A stretch of 64,000 nucleotides of DNA from Hylemonella sp. (GCA_030680575.1 JAUXVI010000049.1:1-64000); one strand, 5' to 3'; shown: positions 38,340 to 51,659, numbered from the stretch's first letter. A program made the numbers and translations. Notes: generated by a model not told the origin, from the letters alone.

Positions 38340-39121
38340 ATCCGTCGGCCAACGTGCAGCACATCACCTCCAGGGACAACCCCCTGCTGAAGGAGCTGCG
38401 CCGCCTGAACGAGGACAGCACGGCCTACCGCAAACTGGGGCGTTTCTGGGTCGAAGGCGACCATCTGTGCCGCGCTGCGCTGGTGCGGGGCTGGCAGCCG
38501 GCCATTGCCGTTTTTTCTGAGTCTTTTTGGCCATCAGCCCCCGTCGATATTTCGCAAGCCGCTATCAAAAACATAGTGATTCCGGATGCCTTGTTTTCCG
38601 GCATCAGCGGCCTGGAGTCGCCCGCGGGCATGGGTTTTGTCTTTGACCTGCCGGCAGCGGCTGCGCTGCAGCCGGGCGTGGCCTCGGTCATTCTGGACCG
38701 CGTGCAAGACGCCGGCAATGTCGGCTCCATCCTGCGCAGTGCCGGCGCCTTCGGTTTTCGTCAGGTGATTGCGCTCAAGGGCACAGCCGCCCTCTGGAGC
38801 CCGAAGGTGCTGCGTGCCGGCATGGGCGCGCATTTCGGCCTGCAGCTGATCGAAGGCGTTGAACTGCCCGCGCTTGATGCCTTGGCCATTCCCATCATCG
38901 TGACCAGTTCGCACCTTGGGGCCTTGATCCAGGCGCAGCGCCTCCCCATGCCCTGTGCCTGGGCGCTCGGGCATGAAGGGCAGGGGGTGGGCGAGGCACT
39001 GATGGCGCGTGCCGCCCTCTCGGTGCGCATCGGCCAGCCCGGCGGCGAGGAGTCGCTCAATGTGGCGGCCGCGGCGGCCATCTGCCTGCACGCCAGTGCG
39101 GTCGCGGCTGTGGCCATCTGA
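38336..39121 (+). CDS. TrmH/SpoU-family RNA 2'-O-methyltransferase
   Basis: A 261-residue SPOUT methyltransferase. An N-terminal substrate-binding domain ([15 protein letters not shown], then FWVEGDHL) is followed by the knot with [23 protein letters not shown] (motif 1), ALGHEGQGV (motif 2) and [14 protein letters not shown] (motif 3). This layout resembles RlmB and relatives that methylate 23S rRNA. The exact target is not readable. GTG at 38336 has GGAGG seven bases upstream and overlaps the rnhB stop. Confidence 0.88.
   Translation: MNPSANVQHITSRDNPLLKELRRLNEDSTAYRKLGRFWVEGDHLCRAALVRGWQPAIAVFSESFWPSAPVDISQAAIKNIVIPDALFSGISGLESPAGMGFVFDLPAAAALQPGVASVILDRVQDAGNVGSILRSAGAFGFRQVIALKGTAALWSPKVLRAGMGAHFGLQLIEGVELPALDALAIPIIVTSSHLGALIQAQRLPMPCAWALGHEGQGVGEALMARAALSVRIGQPGGEESLNVAAAAAICLHASAVAAVAI
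38561..38578. repeat. GCTAT-type AT-rich mini-hairpin, inside the trmH gene
   Basis: GCTATCAAAAACATAGTG: CTAT and ATAG pair around a 7-base A-rich loop. In frame it encodes AIKNIV, between the substrate domain and the knot, a tolerant linker. Confidence 0.5.
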
Positions 39122-39192
39122 TGCCTGTTTTTTGAGCAACTGAGGCGCTTGCCGCAAGTTGGAGCGAAGTCGAGGGACATAAGCCCTAGGCT

Positions 39193-39198
39193 ATAATC
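39193..39198 (+). promoter_or_regulatory. Likely -10 element of the carAB promoter
   Basis: A perfect TATAAT (in GGCTATAATCG) lies 121 bases before the carA start and leaves a leader of about 115 bases. No good -35 hexamer is at 17 bases. No PyrR-type or arginine-box site is clear to me. Confidence 0.5.
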
Positions 39199-39318
39199 GA
39201 CAACTGTTCAGAAATCCAGCCGCCCCAGCGCATTTCAAGCCGAACCCCTCTCAAAAGCAGCAGCCAGGACTCGATTCTTGTGGATGCGTGGGCGCGCCCG
39301 TAACCAACGGAGTACCCA

Positions 39319-40482
39319 GTGCTTTTGTCTCTCAAGGGAACCACCCCCCACGCCATCCTGGCGCTCGCAGACGGCACGGTCTTTCTCGGCAATTCGATCG
39401 GTGCCACTGGCACCACCGTCGGCGAAGTGGTGTTCAACACCGCTATCACCGGCTACCAGGAAATCCTCACCGACCCGAGCTACTGCCAGCAGATCGTGAC
39501 GCTCACGTATCCGCACATCGGCAACTACGGCGTCAACACTGAGGACATCGAAGCTGACAAGGTCCATGCCGCCGGACTCATCATCAAGGACCTGCCGCTG
39601 CTGGCGTCCAACTTCCGCTGCACCGAAACCCTGTCTCAGTACCTGGTGCGCGAGAAGACGGTGGCCATTGCCAACATCGACACCCGCAAGCTCACGCGCC
39701 TGCTGCGCACCAAGGGTGCACAGAACGGCGCCATCGTTGCCCTGGCGGCTGGCCAGGACGTGACGCAAGTCGCCATCGACCAGGCGATTGCCGCCGCCAA
39801 GGCTGCACCAAACATGGCCGGCCAGGATCTGGCCAAGGTGGTGTCGGCAACCAAGCCTTACGACTGGACCCAGACCGAATGGCAACTCGGCTCGGGCTAC
39901 GGCACGCAGACGGCACCGAAGTTCCACGTCGTCGCTTACGACTTCGGCGTGAAGAAGAACATCCTGCGCATGCTGGCCGAACGCGGCTGCAAGGTCACCG
40001 TGGTGCCGGCGCAGACGCCGGCGGCCGAGGTGCTCAAGCACAAGCCGGACGGCATCTTCCTCTCCAACGGCCCGGGCGACCCGGAGCCGTGCGACTACGC
40101 GATTGCCGCTGCGCGCGAACTGATCGAGACCGGCATCCCGACATTCGGCATCTGCCTGGGTCACCAGATCATGGCGCTGGCCTCCGGCGCCAAGACCTTC
40201 AAGATGAAGTTCGGCCACCACGGCGCCAACCACCCGGTGAAGGACCTCGACACCGGCCGCGTCAGCATCACCAGCCAGAACCACGGTTTTGCCGTGGACG
40301 AGAAATCACTGCCGGCCAACCTGCGCCCCACCCACGTGAGCCTGTTCGACGGCACGCTGCAGGGCCTGGCCCGCACCGACCGCCCGGCGTTCTGCTTCCA
40401 GGGCCACCCGGAAGCCTCGCCCGGCCCGCACGATATTGCCTACCTGTTTGACCGCTTCACGGCGCTGATGGAGAAAAAGTAA
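39319..40482 (+). CDS. carA: Carbamoyl-phosphate synthase small subunit
   Basis: A 387-residue glutaminase subunit. The class-I amidotransferase site is [13 protein letters not shown] with the nucleophile Cys; the His-Glu pair is in [11 protein letters not shown]. It delivers ammonia to CarB for arginine and pyrimidine synthesis. The start is GTG at 39319 with CGGAG upstream. The stop is immediately followed by the carB ATG. Confidence 0.97.
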   Translation: MLLSLKGTTPHAILALADGTVFLGNSIGATGTTVGEVVFNTAITGYQEILTDPSYCQQIVTLTYPHIGNYGVNTEDIEADKVHAAGLIIKDLPLLASNFRCTETLSQYLVREKTVAIANIDTRKLTRLLRTKGAQNGAIVALAAGQDVTQVAIDQAIAAAKAAPNMAGQDLAKVVSATKPYDWTQTEWQLGSGYGTQTAPKFHVVAYDFGVKKNILRMLAERGCKVTVVPAQTPAAEVLKHKPDGIFLSNGPGDPEPCDYAIAAARELIETGIPTFGICLGHQIMALASGAKTFKMKFGHHGANHPVKDLDTGRVSITSQNHGFAVDEKSLPANLRPTHVSLFDGTLQGLARTDRPAFCFQGHPEASPGPHDIAYLFDRFTALMEKK

Positions 40483-43728
<3,246 letters not shown>

Positions 43729-43742
43729 TTGCCGCAACCTGC

Positions 43743-43787
43743 CGGGGGCAGGCTGGCGCATGGCGCTGGTCTGCCCCCGTTACTTTT
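43743..43787 (+). terminator. Terminator after carAB
   Basis: CGGGGGCAG (43743-43751) pairs perfectly with CTGCCCCCG (43771-43779) across a 19-base loop and is followed by TTACTTTT. The large loop makes it weaker than average. An inner CCTGCC/GGCAGG stem is an alternative fold. Confidence 0.6.
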
Positions 43788-43810
43788 GACCTCTGTAAAA
43801 CTGACCTGTT

Positions 43811-44287
43811 ATGGCCACCATTCCGATTACCACCCGCGGCGCGGAGAAGCTGAAAGCCGAGCTGCATCGTCTGAAGACGGTTGATCGTCCTTCGGTGATC
43901 AACGCCATTGCCGAAGCGCGTGCCCAGGGTGACCTGAGCGAAAACGCCGAATACGATGCCGCCAAGGACCGCCAGGGGTTCATTGAAGGCCGCATCCAGG
44001 AAATCGAGGGCAAGCTCTCGGCTGCGCAGGTCATTGATCCGACCTCGATCGATGCTGGTGGCAAAGTCGTGTTCGGTGCCACGGTGGAGCTCGAAGAAGA
44101 GTCGAGCGGTGAGGCCGTCAAGTACCAGATCGTCGGCGAGGACGAGGCGGATCTCAAGCTCGGCCTGATCAACATCAGCTCGCCGATTGCCCGCGCCCTG
44201 ATCGGCAAGGAAGAGGGCGACACCGCCGAGGTGCAAGCCCCCGGTGGCATCAAGCGCTACGAAATCGTGGCCGTCAGCTACCTCTGA
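43811..44287 (+). CDS. greA: Transcription elongation factor GreA
   Basis: A 158-residue factor that enters the RNA polymerase secondary channel and triggers cleavage of backtracked RNA. The N-terminal coiled coil has [14 protein letters not shown] and the acidic tip [12 protein letters not shown]; the C-terminal FKBP-like domain contains [12 protein letters not shown]. Length is exactly that of E. coli GreA. The usual neighbour of carB. Confidence 0.97.
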   Translation: MATIPITTRGAEKLKAELHRLKTVDRPSVINAIAEARAQGDLSENAEYDAAKDRQGFIEGRIQEIEGKLSAAQVIDPTSIDAGGKVVFGATVELEEESSGEAVKYQIVGEDEADLKLGLINISSPIARALIGKEEGDTAEVQAPGGIKRYEIVAVSYL

Positions 44288-44292
44288 TCCCC

Positions 44293-44745
44293 ATGGCCCT
44301 GCACTCGCGTCTGCGTCTATTGCGGGAACTGGCGCCAGCCTGGCTGGCGGCTTTGTGGTGGGGCAGCCTGAGCACCATTGGTTTTCTGGTGGTGCCCATG
44401 TTGTTTGTCTATCTGCCGACCCCGGCCATGGCCGGGAGCATGGCGGCCAAGCTGTTTACTGCGCAGACCTGGGTGTCGTTGAACTGCGGTCTGTTGCTGT
44501 TGTTGTTGACGAGGCCGAATCAGGCCGAAGGCCACGTCAGCAATGCGCGAGGCGCTATTGTTTTCATAGTGGCTGGCATGCTGATGGCATTGCTGTCCGA
44601 GTTCGCTGTCGCCCCGCGCATCGTGGCGCGCGAGAATCTGGCACTCTGGCACCGGGTGGGTAGCGGGCTGTACCTGTTGCAGTGGCTGTGCGCCGGTGCC
44701 GCCTTCTGGCGGCTGGCAGCGTCCAGCCGTCGTGCTCAGGTCTGA
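44293..44745 (+). CDS. DUF4149 membrane protein
   Basis: A 150-residue protein with four hydrophobic segments (about 17-40, 60-75, 85-105 and 125-145). Features such as WWGSLSTIGFLVVPMLF resemble the DUF4149/TMEM205-like family, whose role in bacteria is unknown. It begins 5 bases after greA, so it is probably cotranscribed. It overlaps yhbY tail-to-tail by 10 bases. A perfect AT-rich mini-hairpin lies inside at 44554-44571. Confidence 0.8.
   Translation: MALHSRLRLLRELAPAWLAALWWGSLSTIGFLVVPMLFVYLPTPAMAGSMAAKLFTAQTWVSLNCGLLLLLLTRPNQAEGHVSNARGAIVFIVAGMLMALLSEFAVAPRIVARENLALWHRVGSGLYLLQWLCAGAAFWRLAASSRRAQV
44554..44571. repeat. GCTAT-type AT-rich mini-hairpin, inside the DUF4149 gene
   Basis: GCTATTGTTTTCATAGTG: CTAT/ATAG pair around an 8-base T-rich loop, against GC-rich flanks. 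In frame it falls in a loop between membrane segments. Confidence 0.5.
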
Positions 44746-45212
44746 CTGCGTTTCTTGACGCTGGTCTGCTTTTTGGGTTTGGCACGCTTGACCGTGCCGC
44801 CGGCCGTCAGACGCTGGTTGCCCAGCACACGCAGCATCTTGACTTCGGGTCGCTGGCCCCCACGTTTGCTGAACTTGAGTATCTTGACGTCGCGCGGGCC
44901 GGGCATGCGGTCCTCGTCTTCGGCACGTACTTTCTCCGGCTTGGGGCGCCACAGCACCAGCAGCTTGCCGATGTGCTGGATCGGCGCTGCGCCCAGTTCA
45001 TCAGCCAGGGTCTGGAAAATGGTTTCGCGCTCGGTCCGGTCGTCGTTGAAGACGCGCACCTTGATCAGCCCATGGGCGTTGAGCGCGGCGTCGGTTTCTT
45101 TTTTGACGGCGGCCGTCAGGCCGTCGCCGCCGATCATCACGACCGGGTCGAGGTGGTGGGCCTCAGCGCGAAATTCCTTGCGCTGGGCGGGAGTGAGTTG
45201 AATCGCTGGCAT
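44736..45212 (-). CDS. yhbY: CRS1/YhbY RNA-binding protein
   Basis: A 158-residue protein. Residues 1-95 form the KH-like CRM domain: [26 protein letters not shown] and [10 protein letters not shown]. YhbY binds pre-50S particles. Compared with E. coli YhbY (97 residues) it has about 60 extra Lys/Arg-rich residues ([17 protein letters not shown]), probably to hold rRNA. ATG 45212 was chosen at the domain start. It is divergent from rlmE, another rRNA gene, with 58 bases between. Confidence 0.9.
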   Translation of the reverse strand: MPAIQLTPAQRKEFRAEAHHLDPVVMIGGDGLTAAVKKETDAALNAHGLIKVRVFNDDRTERETIFQTLADELGAAPIQHIGKLLVLWRPKPEKVRAEDEDRMPGPRDVKILKFSKRGGQRPEVKMLRVLGNQRLTAGGTVKRAKPKKQTSVKKRSQT

Positions 45213-45270
45213 GTGGCTATTATCGGCTGTAAGCGGCCAAATCTCGCCACTTGTGGCTTTGAAAGAGCAA

Positions 45271-45954
45271 ATGAAAGTCAAAACCAAGAGCAAAAAGGTC
45301 AACAAGGCCTGGCTCAACGACCACGTCAACGACACCTACGTCAAGCTGGCGCAGAAGGAAGGCTACCGTGCGCGCGCGGCCTACAAGCTCAAGGAGATCG
45401 ACGAGACGCTGCACCTGATCAAGCCGGGCCATCTGGTGGTCGACCTGGGTTCCGCGCCCGGCGCCTGGAGCCAGTACGTGCGGCGCCGGCTGGCGCCCGG
45501 GGGCGCGGCGGTGGGGGAGCTCAAGGGCGCCATCATTGCGCTCGACCTTTTGCCGATGGAGCCGATCGAGGGCGTGCAGTTTTTGCAGGGCGATTTCCGT
45601 GAGCCCGAGGTGCTGGCGCAGCTGGAGCAGCTGATGCAGGGCCGGCAGGCCGATCTGGTGGTGTCGGACATGGCGTCCAACCTGTCGGGCATCGAGTCGG
45701 CGGATGCCGCGCGCATGGAGTACCTGATTGAACTGGCGGTTGACTTCTGCCTGCACCACCTCAAGCCCGAAGGTGCGCTGGTGGCCAAGGTGTTCCACGG
45801 CAGTGGCTACAACCAGGTGGCGAAGTTGTTCAAGGACACGTTCCGGATCGTGAAACCGATCAAACCCAAGGCTTCGCGCGACCGTTCGTCTGAAACCTTT
45901 CTGGTCGGCGTAGGGCTGAAGAAAACCGCCGACGCAGCGGCTGCCACCGCCTGA
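45271..45954 (+). CDS. rlmE: 23S rRNA (uridine-2552-2'-O)-methyltransferase RlmE
   Basis: A 227-residue SAM methyltransferase (RrmJ/FtsJ) acting on U2552 of the A loop. It has [14 protein letters not shown], the SAM motif [13 protein letters not shown], and the K-D-K-E tetrad spread over YKL, VVSDMA, VAKVF and SSETFLV. ATG 45271 begins the Lys-rich RNA-binding start; the frame upstream is the yhbY leader. It sits before ftsH as in E. coli. Confidence 0.95.
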   Translation: MKVKTKSKKVNKAWLNDHVNDTYVKLAQKEGYRARAAYKLKEIDETLHLIKPGHLVVDLGSAPGAWSQYVRRRLAPGGAAVGELKGAIIALDLLPMEPIEGVQFLQGDFREPEVLAQLEQLMQGRQADLVVSDMASNLSGIESADAARMEYLIELAVDFCLHHLKPEGALVAKVFHGSGYNQVAKLFKDTFRIVKPIKPKASRDRSSETFLVGVGLKKTADAAAATA

Positions 45955-45971
45955 AGCCAGAAAACAGGGGG

Positions 45972-46004
45972 CCATTGGCTGGAAATCCCTTGCAGTGCCA
46001 ATGG
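45972..46004. repeat. Inverted repeat in the ftsH leader region
   Basis: CCATTGGC (45972-45979) and GCCAATGG (45997-46004) are perfect 8-bp arms around a 17-base loop, 18 bases after rlmE. There is no T-tract. It could be an operator or processing hairpin before ftsH. Confidence 0.5.
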
Positions 46005-46110
46005 CTGAAACAGACAAAATCAATCGGTCTGTGGCTTGAAAGGCCTAAAATGGCACTCAACTATGAGTTTCCCCGAGCTTGCCTCCTGAGCTCGTCTATT
46101 GGAGCTGCAC

Positions 46111-48030
46111 TTGAATAATCAGTGGTTCTCGAAAGTCGCCGTCTGGCTCGTCATCGCCTTGGTGCTTTTTACTGTCTTTAAACAGTTTGATACGCGAGGC
46201 GCGGGCGGGGCCGGTTCGCTGGCCTATTCCGATTTCCTGGAGGAAGTGCGCAGCAAGCGCATCAAGAGCGCCGTCATTCAGGAGGGGCAGGGCGGAACCG
46301 AGATCGTCGCTGTGACCACAGATGACCGCCGCGTCAAAACGACAGCCACTTACCTAGACCGTGGTCTGGTTGGCGACCTGATCGCCAACGGCGTCAAGTT
46401 CGACGTCAAGCCGCGCGAAGAGGGCTCCTTGCTCATGACCCTGCTGGTCAGCTGGGGCCCCATGCTGCTGCTGATCGGCGTCTGGATCTACTTCATGCGC
46501 CAGATGCAGGGCGGCGGCAAGGGCGGCGCCTTCAGCTTCGGCAAGAGCAAGGCGCGCATGCTCGACGAGAACAACAACCAGGTCACCTTTGCCGACGTCG
46601 CCGGCTGCGACGAGGCCAAGGAAGAGGTCAAGGAAGTCGTGGACTTCCTGAAGGACCCGCAGAAATTCCAGAAGCTCGGTGGCCGCATTCCGCGCGGCCT
46701 GCTGCTGGTCGGCCCCCCGGGCACCGGCAAGACCTTGCTGGCCAAGGGCATTGCCGGCGAGGCCAAGGTGCCGTTCTTCAGCATCTCGGGCTCCGACTTC
46801 GTCGAGATGTTCGTCGGTGTCGGTGCCGCCCGTGTGCGCGACATGTTCGAGAACGCCAAGAAAAACGCGCCCTGCATCATCTTCATCGACGAGATTGACG
46901 CGGTGGGCCGCCAGCGTGGCGCCGGCCTGGGTGGCGGCAACGACGAGCGCGAGCAGACCTTGAACCAGATGCTGGTCGAGATGGACGGCTTCGAAACCAA
47001 CCTGGGTGTGATCGTGGTCGCAGCCACCAACCGCCCGGACATCCTGGACGCCGCGCTGCTGCGCCCGGGCCGTTTCGACCGCCAGGTCTACGTCACGCTG
47101 CCCGACATTCGCGGCCGCGAGCAGATTCTCAACGTGCACATGCGCAAGATCCCGATCGGCCAGGACGTGGCGCCTGCCATCATCGCCCGCGGTACGCCCG
47201 GCATGAGCGGCGCCGATCTGGCCAACCTGTGCAACGAGGCCGCGCTGATGGCAGCGCGCCGCAATGCGCGTGTGGTCGAGATGCAGGACTTCGAGAAGGC
47301 CAAGGACAAGATCCTGATGGGCCCGGAGCGCAAGAGCATGGTCATGCCCGAGGAAGAGCGCAAGAACACGGCTTACCACGAGTCCGGCCACGCATTGATC
47401 GGCAAGCTGCTGCCCAAATGCGATCCGGTGCACAAGGTCACCATCATCCCGCGTGGCCGTGCCCTGGGCGTGACCATGAGCCTGCCGGCGCAGGACCGCT
47501 ACAGCTACGACAGCGAATACATGCTGAACCAGATCAGCATGCTGTTCGGTGGCCGCATTGCCGAAGAGGTCTTCATGAATCAGATGACCACCGGTGCTTC
47601 CAACGACTTCGAGCGCGCCACGCACATTGCGCGCGACATGGTCACGCGCTACGGCATGACCGACGCCCTGGGCCCGATGGTCTATGCCGAGAACGAGGGC
47701 GAAGTGTTCCTTGGCCGCTCGGTCACCAAGACCACCAACATGAGCGAGCAGACCATGCAGAAGGTCGACTCGGAAGTGCGTCGCATCATCGACCAGCAGT
47801 ACTCGCTGGCGCGCAAGCTGATCGAGGACAACCAGGACAAGATGCACGCCATGGCCAAGGCTCTGCTGGAGTGGGAAACCATCGACAGCGAGCAGCTCGA
47901 CGACATCATGGCTGGCAAGGAGCCGCGTGCGCCGAAAGACTGGACACCGCGCACGCCGAACTCCGATGGCGGCAACGGTTCGGGCGGCAGTCCGGCTGTG
48001 AAGACCGATCCGTCGCCAACGGCGGCCTGA
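46111..48030 (+). CDS. ftsH: ATP-dependent zinc metalloprotease FtsH
   Basis: A 639-residue membrane AAA+ protease that degrades LpxC, sigma-32 and damaged membrane proteins. Two membrane segments (about 5-23 and 115-135) enclose a periplasmic domain. The ATPase has GPPGTGKT (Walker A), IIFIDEID (Walker B) and the second region ATNRPDILD...RPGRFDR. The zinc site is HESGH. The start is TTG at 46111 with GGAG six bases upstream, giving the normal [13 protein letters not shown]-terminus. CTTGAAA at 46035-46041 equals the sigma-32 -35 consensus, but the -10 match is weak. Its placement next to lipid A genes of this window suits its LpxC control role only loosely. Confidence 0.97.
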   Translation: MNNQWFSKVAVWLVIALVLFTVFKQFDTRGAGGAGSLAYSDFLEEVRSKRIKSAVIQEGQGGTEIVAVTTDDRRVKTTATYLDRGLVGDLIANGVKFDVKPREEGSLLMTLLVSWGPMLLLIGVWIYFMRQMQGGGKGGAFSFGKSKARMLDENNNQVTFADVAGCDEAKEEVKEVVDFLKDPQKFQKLGGRIPRGLLLVGPPGTGKTLLAKGIAGEAKVPFFSISGSDFVEMFVGVGAARVRDMFENAKKNAPCIIFIDEIDAVGRQRGAGLGGGNDEREQTLNQMLVEMDGFETNLGVIVVAATNRPDILDAALLRPGRFDRQVYVTLPDIRGREQILNVHMRKIPIGQDVAPAIIARGTPGMSGADLANLCNEAALMAARRNARVVEMQDFEKAKDKILMGPERKSMVMPEEERKNTAYHESGHALIGKLLPKCDPVHKVTIIPRGRALGVTMSLPAQDRYSYDSEYMLNQISMLFGGRIAEEVFMNQMTTGASNDFERATHIARDMVTRYGMTDALGPMVYAENEGEVFLGRSVTKTTNMSEQTMQKVDSEVRRIIDQQYSLARKLIEDNQDKMHAMAKALLEWETIDSEQLDDIMAGKEPRAPKDWTPRTPNSDGGNGSGGSPAVKTDPSPTAA

Positions 48031-48046
48031 GATCACATGCAAGTTT

Positions 48047-48080
48047 GCAAAACGGGGCTCACTGCCCCGTTTTGCTTTGT
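48047..48080 (+). terminator. Strong terminator after ftsH
   Basis: GCAAAACGGGGC-TCACT-GCCCCGTTTTGC is a perfect 12-bp stem with a 5-base loop, followed by TTTGT. The A/T part of the stem doubles as a T-tract in both directions. Confidence 0.9.
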
Positions 48081-48103
48081 GTACCGCCTGAATTGACATC
48101 CTC

Positions 48104-48967
48104 ATGATCTGGTTAACCTCCCGTTTCAGCATTGACCTGTCCCGGCCGCAGGTGATGGGCATCGTCAACGTCACCCCCGACTCCTTTTCCGACGGTGGCC
48201 AACATGCCACGACCCACGCCGCCCTGGCGCACTGCGAGCAACTGCTCAAAGAGGGGGCCGACATCCTCGACATCGGCGGTGAATCGACCCGCCCGGGCGC
48301 GCCGCCGGTGCCGCTGGAGCAGGAACTGGCGCGCGTGCTGCCGGTGGTCCGCGCCGCCGTGAAGCTGGGCGTGCCGCTGTCGATCGACACCTACAAGCCG
48401 CAGGTCATGCAGGCGGTGCTGGATCTGGGCGCCGACATCATCAACGACATCTGGGCCTTGCGCTGGCGTGATGCCCCTGATGGCCTGGACGGCCGGCAGG
48501 TGGTGGCGCGGCACCCCAACTGCGGCGTCTGTCTGATGCACATGCACCGCGAGCCACAGACCATGCAGGCGGCGCCGATGGAGGGCGACGTGGTGCCGCA
48601 AGTGCTCTCATTTTTAGAGCATGCCGCGCAGGATCTTCAAGGGCTGGGGGTCGAAAAGACCCGCATTGTGCTGGACCCCGGCATCGGCTTTGGCAAGACG
48701 GTGGCGCAGAACTTCGCGCTGCTGGCGCGCCAAGCCGAGTTGCTGGCGGCCGGTTACCCGCTGCTGGCCGGCTGGTCGCGCAAGTCCTCCATCGGTGCTG
48801 TCGCCAGCCCGCCGTCCGGCACTTCGCTGCCGCAGGGTGTGCACGAACGCATGGTGCCCAGCGTCGCGGCGGCGTTGCTGGCGGTCGAGCGCGGTGCCCA
48901 CATCGTGCGGGTGCATGACGTGCTGCCGACAGTGCAAGCCTTGCAGGTGCTCGCCGCTATAAAATAA
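48104..48967 (+). CDS. folP: Dihydropteroate synthase
   Basis: A 287-residue TIM-barrel enzyme of folate synthesis, the sulfonamide target. It has VMGIVNVTPDSFSDGG, GADILDIGGESTRPGA, LVDDIW-type IINDIWAL, and the late WSRKSSIG and RVHDV. Two AT-rich mini-hairpins lie in it: one at 48604-48620, one overlapping the stop codon (48956-48972). It is followed by glmM with 28 bases between. Confidence 0.95.
   Translation: MIWLTSRFSIDLSRPQVMGIVNVTPDSFSDGGQHATTHAALAHCEQLLKEGADILDIGGESTRPGAPPVPLEQELARVLPVVRAAVKLGVPLSIDTYKPQVMQAVLDLGADIINDIWALRWRDAPDGLDGRQVVARHPNCGVCLMHMHREPQTMQAAPMEGDVVPQVLSFLEHAAQDLQGLGVEKTRIVLDPGIGFGKTVAQNFALLARQAELLAAGYPLLAGWSRKSSIGAVASPPSGTSLPQGVHERMVPSVAAALLAVERGAHIVRVHDVLPTVQALQVLAAIK
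48604..48620. repeat. AT-rich mini-hairpin with perfect arms, inside folP
   Basis: GCTCT-CATTTTT-AGAGC: perfect 5-bp arms and a 7-base T-rich loop in GC-rich coding sequence. It is a variant (GCTCT for GCTAT) of the scattered motif. Confidence 0.5.
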
Positions 48968-48972
48968 GTAGC
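48956..48972. repeat. AT-rich mini-hairpin over the folP stop codon
   Basis: GCTA-TAAAATAAG-TAGC supplies the last folP codons and its TAA stop, just as the copy at 22602-22618 does for the amidase gene. Confidence 0.5.
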
Positions 48973-48995
48973 AATATAAAAGTAAGGCCAAGAAC

Positions 48996-50327
48996 ATGAG
49001 CAGAAAATATTTCGGCACCGACGGCATTCGCGGCACGGTGGGCCAGTCGCCCATCACCCCTGATTTCGTGCTGCGCCTGGCGCATGCCGTGGGCCGCGTG
49101 CTCAAGCGCACTGAGGCGCGCCCGCTGGTGCTGATCGGCAAGGACACCCGCATTTCCGGCTACATGCTGGAGAGCGCGTTGGAGTCCGGCTTCAATTCGG
49201 CCGGTGTTGACGTCATGCTGCTCGGCCCCTTGCCGACGCCCGGCGTGGCCTACCTGACGCGTGCCCAGCGTGCCTCGCTCGGCGTGGTCATCAGCGCCAG
49301 CCACAACGCCTATCCCGACAACGGCATCAAGTTCTTCAGTGCCCAGGGCACCAAGCTGTCCGACGATTGGGAACTGGCGGTGGAGGCGGCCATGGACGAG
49401 CCGCCGGTGTGGGTGGAGTCGGCGGCCCTGGGCAAGGCCCGGCGCCTGGACGATGCCGCCGGGCGTTACATTGAGTTCTGCAAGAGCACCTTCGCCACCG
49501 ACCTCACGCTCAAGGGCCTGAAGATCGTGGTGGACGCGGCGCACGGCGCGGCCTATCAGATCGCACCCAAGGTGTTTCATGAACTCGGCGCCGAGGTGGT
49601 GGCCATCGGCTGTTCACCGGACGGCCTGAACATCAACCACGAAGTCGGCGCCACCCATACCGAGGCGTTGGTGGCGGCGGTCAAGGCCAACCATGCTGAC
49701 TACGGTGTGGCGCTGGACGGCGACGCCGACCGCCTGATGATGGTCGACGCCTCTGGCCGTCTGTTCAATGGCGACGAGCTGCTGTACCTGATGGCGGACG
49801 ACCGCCTCGGGCGCGACGAGCATGTGCCGGGCGTGGTGGGCACGCTCATGACCAATATGGCGGTGGAAGTGGCGCTGAAAAAACGCGGCGTGCAGTTCGT
49901 GCGCGCCAAGGTTGGCGACCGCTACGTGCTGGAAGAGCTTCACAAGCACAAGTGGCTGCTCGGCGGCGAAGGCTCAGGGCACCTGCTGGCGCTGGACAAG
50001 CACACCACCGGCGATGGCCTGGTGTCGGCACTGCAGGTGCTGCAGACCTGCGTGCGCAGCGAGCGCAGCATGGCGCAGCTGCTTTCAGACGTGACGCTGT
50101 TTCCGCAGACCCTGATCAACGTGCGCCTGCAACCCGGCCAAGACTGGAAGGCCAACACCCGACTGGCCGACGAAACCAAAGCGGTGGAAGCCGAGCTGGG
50201 CGACCACGGCCGGGTGCTGATCCGGGCCAGCGGCACTGAACCGCTGGTGCGCGTGATGGTGGAAGCGCGCGATGCGGCGCAGGCGCAGGCGTGTGCCGAG
50301 CGGCTGGCAGCGACGCTTAAGGTTTGA
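48996..50327 (+). CDS. glmM: Phosphoglucosamine mutase
   Basis: A 443-residue enzyme converting glucosamine-6-P to glucosamine-1-P for UDP-GlcNAc, the precursor of peptidoglycan and lipid A. It starts [14 protein letters not shown]. The phosphoserine is in [17 protein letters not shown] (about residue 102); the metal loop is [12 protein letters not shown]; the phosphate-binding end is [14 protein letters not shown]. It follows folP as in E. coli. Confidence 0.97.
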   Translation: MSRKYFGTDGIRGTVGQSPITPDFVLRLAHAVGRVLKRTEARPLVLIGKDTRISGYMLESALESGFNSAGVDVMLLGPLPTPGVAYLTRAQRASLGVVISASHNAYPDNGIKFFSAQGTKLSDDWELAVEAAMDEPPVWVESAALGKARRLDDAAGRYIEFCKSTFATDLTLKGLKIVVDAAHGAAYQIAPKVFHELGAEVVAIGCSPDGLNINHEVGATHTEALVAAVKANHADYGVALDGDADRLMMVDASGRLFNGDELLYLMADDRLGRDEHVPGVVGTLMTNMAVEVALKKRGVQFVRAKVGDRYVLEELHKHKWLLGGEGSGHLLALDKHTTGDGLVSALQVLQTCVRSERSMAQLLSDVTLFPQTLINVRLQPGQDWKANTRLADETKAVEAELGDHGRVLIRASGTEPLVRVMVEARDAAQAQACAERLAATLKV

Positions 50328-50476
50328 AAGTATCCCGTTTGCGCTGACAGTGTGGCAGCATGTTGCTGAAATATGATTTCCGATCTATGCAGTTTGTGAG
50401 TGGCGCTGACTGAACCGGAAATCTGACAGGAGGCCTAGATTTGTTAGGTATCTAACTGCAAAAGGAGACTCTTACA

Positions 50477-50527
50477 GTGAAAGTCAGACAATATTGTTTC
50501 GCATTTTTGCGGCCTCTATCAGTCTAG
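50477..50527 (+). CDS. Possible 16-residue leader peptide
   Basis: GTG at 50477 follows a near-perfect SD (AAAAGGAGA, about 8 bases away). It reads MKVRQYCFAFLRPLSV and stops at 50525-50527, seven bases before the ATG of the next gene. The RBS is stronger than that of the gene it precedes. It could be a translational-coupling leader, or an accident. The low GC of the region matches its neighbour. Confidence 0.35.
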   Translation: MKVRQYCFAFLRPLSV

Positions 50528-50534
50528 GTGTCGC

Positions 50535-51116
50535 ATGACATCCTCTTCACGCCGCTTTGCGGGTTATTCGGCAGAAGCGCTCGCGATGCTTGTACAGAAG
50601 AGTGCCACGCACTCCGCCAAACTTCAAGAACTTCGTGCTGAACTTTGTCTGCGTTCGTCACGAAAGGCTAAGGCAGCTCTTGAACAATGTGATGCGTATC
50701 TTCGCGCGCAGGTCGCTTCATACGAACGCAACATCGATGAAGTCGTAGTATTTGACGGCGTGATTAACCAAGCGCTGAATATTCGTGGTCAGTTTGTAGT
50801 GAAGGCATTTGGCGGCACCCGCTTCACTGTCAGTTGGCAACTCCAAAAGGATGGCATTGCTTCAATCGGTGATCGCTCGCTGGATTGCACCCTTGGTTTA
50901 GTCATCGCTGAGTATGAACGGTTCTTGCGGCACGCATTTGTACAAGCTCCTGTCTCTCAGCTAGCATTCGCACTGCAGGATGTATCTGAAGAAGTTGTTT
51001 CTAAGTTGGAAACCCTGTCGGCCGAAAACGGATTGACTCCTAGTACATGGATTGTTCCATCATCCATAGGTAAAGCACGCCCGTGGTGGTTACGAGATGA
51101 CGAGACCTTGATGTGA
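50535..51116 (+). CDS. Hypothetical protein, orphan in an AT-richer insertion
   Basis: A 193-residue protein I do not recognise. The first 75 residues are predicted helical and Ala/Leu/Arg-rich (KLQELRAELCLRSSRKAKAALEQ), perhaps a short coiled coil. The middle looks like beta strands (VVVFDGVINQ, GQFVVKAFGGTRFTVSWQL). There is no signal peptide or membrane segment. AGGTG lies five bases before the ATG. The codon use and lower GC differ from glmM on one side and the arsenic genes on the other, which suggests acquisition. The 120 bases after it up to the ars operon show nothing. Confidence 0.6.
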   Translation: MTSSSRRFAGYSAEALAMLVQKSATHSAKLQELRAELCLRSSRKAKAALEQCDAYLRAQVASYERNIDEVVVFDGVINQALNIRGQFVVKAFGGTRFTVSWQLQKDGIASIGDRSLDCTLGLVIAEYERFLRHAFVQAPVSQLAFALQDVSEEVVSKLETLSAENGLTPSTWIVPSSIGKARPWWLRDDETLM

Positions 51117-51236
51117 TCCTAACTGGGTGTGGTGGCGGAGTAAGACAGAAAGCAGGAAGTGAACAAGCCATTGGTCTCGGTAGCTGTAATAATTCGGTAA
51201 ACGACGCGTACTCGAAATCAAGCGCTTTCGGATGCA

Positions 51237-51659
51237 TCAGACGCGTCGCCCCTGCGCGTCGATCACCGCTTCCCCATCCTCCTTGCTGAACGCCCCTTGC
51301 TGCGGCTGCGGCAGGAGGTCCAGCACCAGCTCAGACGGCCGGCACAGCCGCGTTCCCAAGGGCGTGACGACGAGGGGACGGTTGATCAGGATCGGATGCG
51401 CCAGCATGGCGTCGATCAACTCCGCGTCAGTGCGCGCCGGGTCGGCCAGGCCGAGTTCGGTGAACAGGGTTTCCTTGCTGCGCATGACCTCGCGCACGGA
51501 GAGGCCGCTGGCGGCGATCAGGGCCAGCAGTTGCTCGCGTGTCGGCGGCGTCTTCAGGTACTCGATGACCTGCGGCTCGGCGCCGCTGTTGCGGATCATG
51601 GCCAGCGTGTTGCGCGAGGTGCCGCACTTGGGGTTGTGATAAATCGTGATGTTGCTCAT
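51237..51659 (-). CDS. arsC: Glutaredoxin-type arsenate reductase ArsC
   Basis: A 140-residue protein of the E. coli plasmid ArsC type. It starts ITIYHNPKCGTSRNTLAMI; C12 is the arsenate-binding nucleophile, followed by the basic residues that hold the oxyanion (RPLVVTP near residue 93). It reduces As(V) to As(III) with glutaredoxin and glutathione, producing the substrate of the ACR3 pump encoded 8 bases upstream. It is the last gene of the minus-strand ars operon. Because the other ArsC of this operon is broken, this may be the only working reductase. Confidence 0.93.
   Translation of the reverse strand: MSNITIYHNPKCGTSRNTLAMIRNSGAEPQVIEYLKTPPTREQLLALIAASGLSVREVMRSKETLFTELGLADPARTDAELIDAMLAHPILINRPLVVTPLGTRLCRPSELVLDLLPQPQQGAFSKEDGEAVIDAQGRRV

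Noticed and set aside
46354-48390. Long minus-strand frame opposite ftsH and folP
   Set aside because: It spans two certain genes and reads as low-complexity His/Gln/Arg-rich text.
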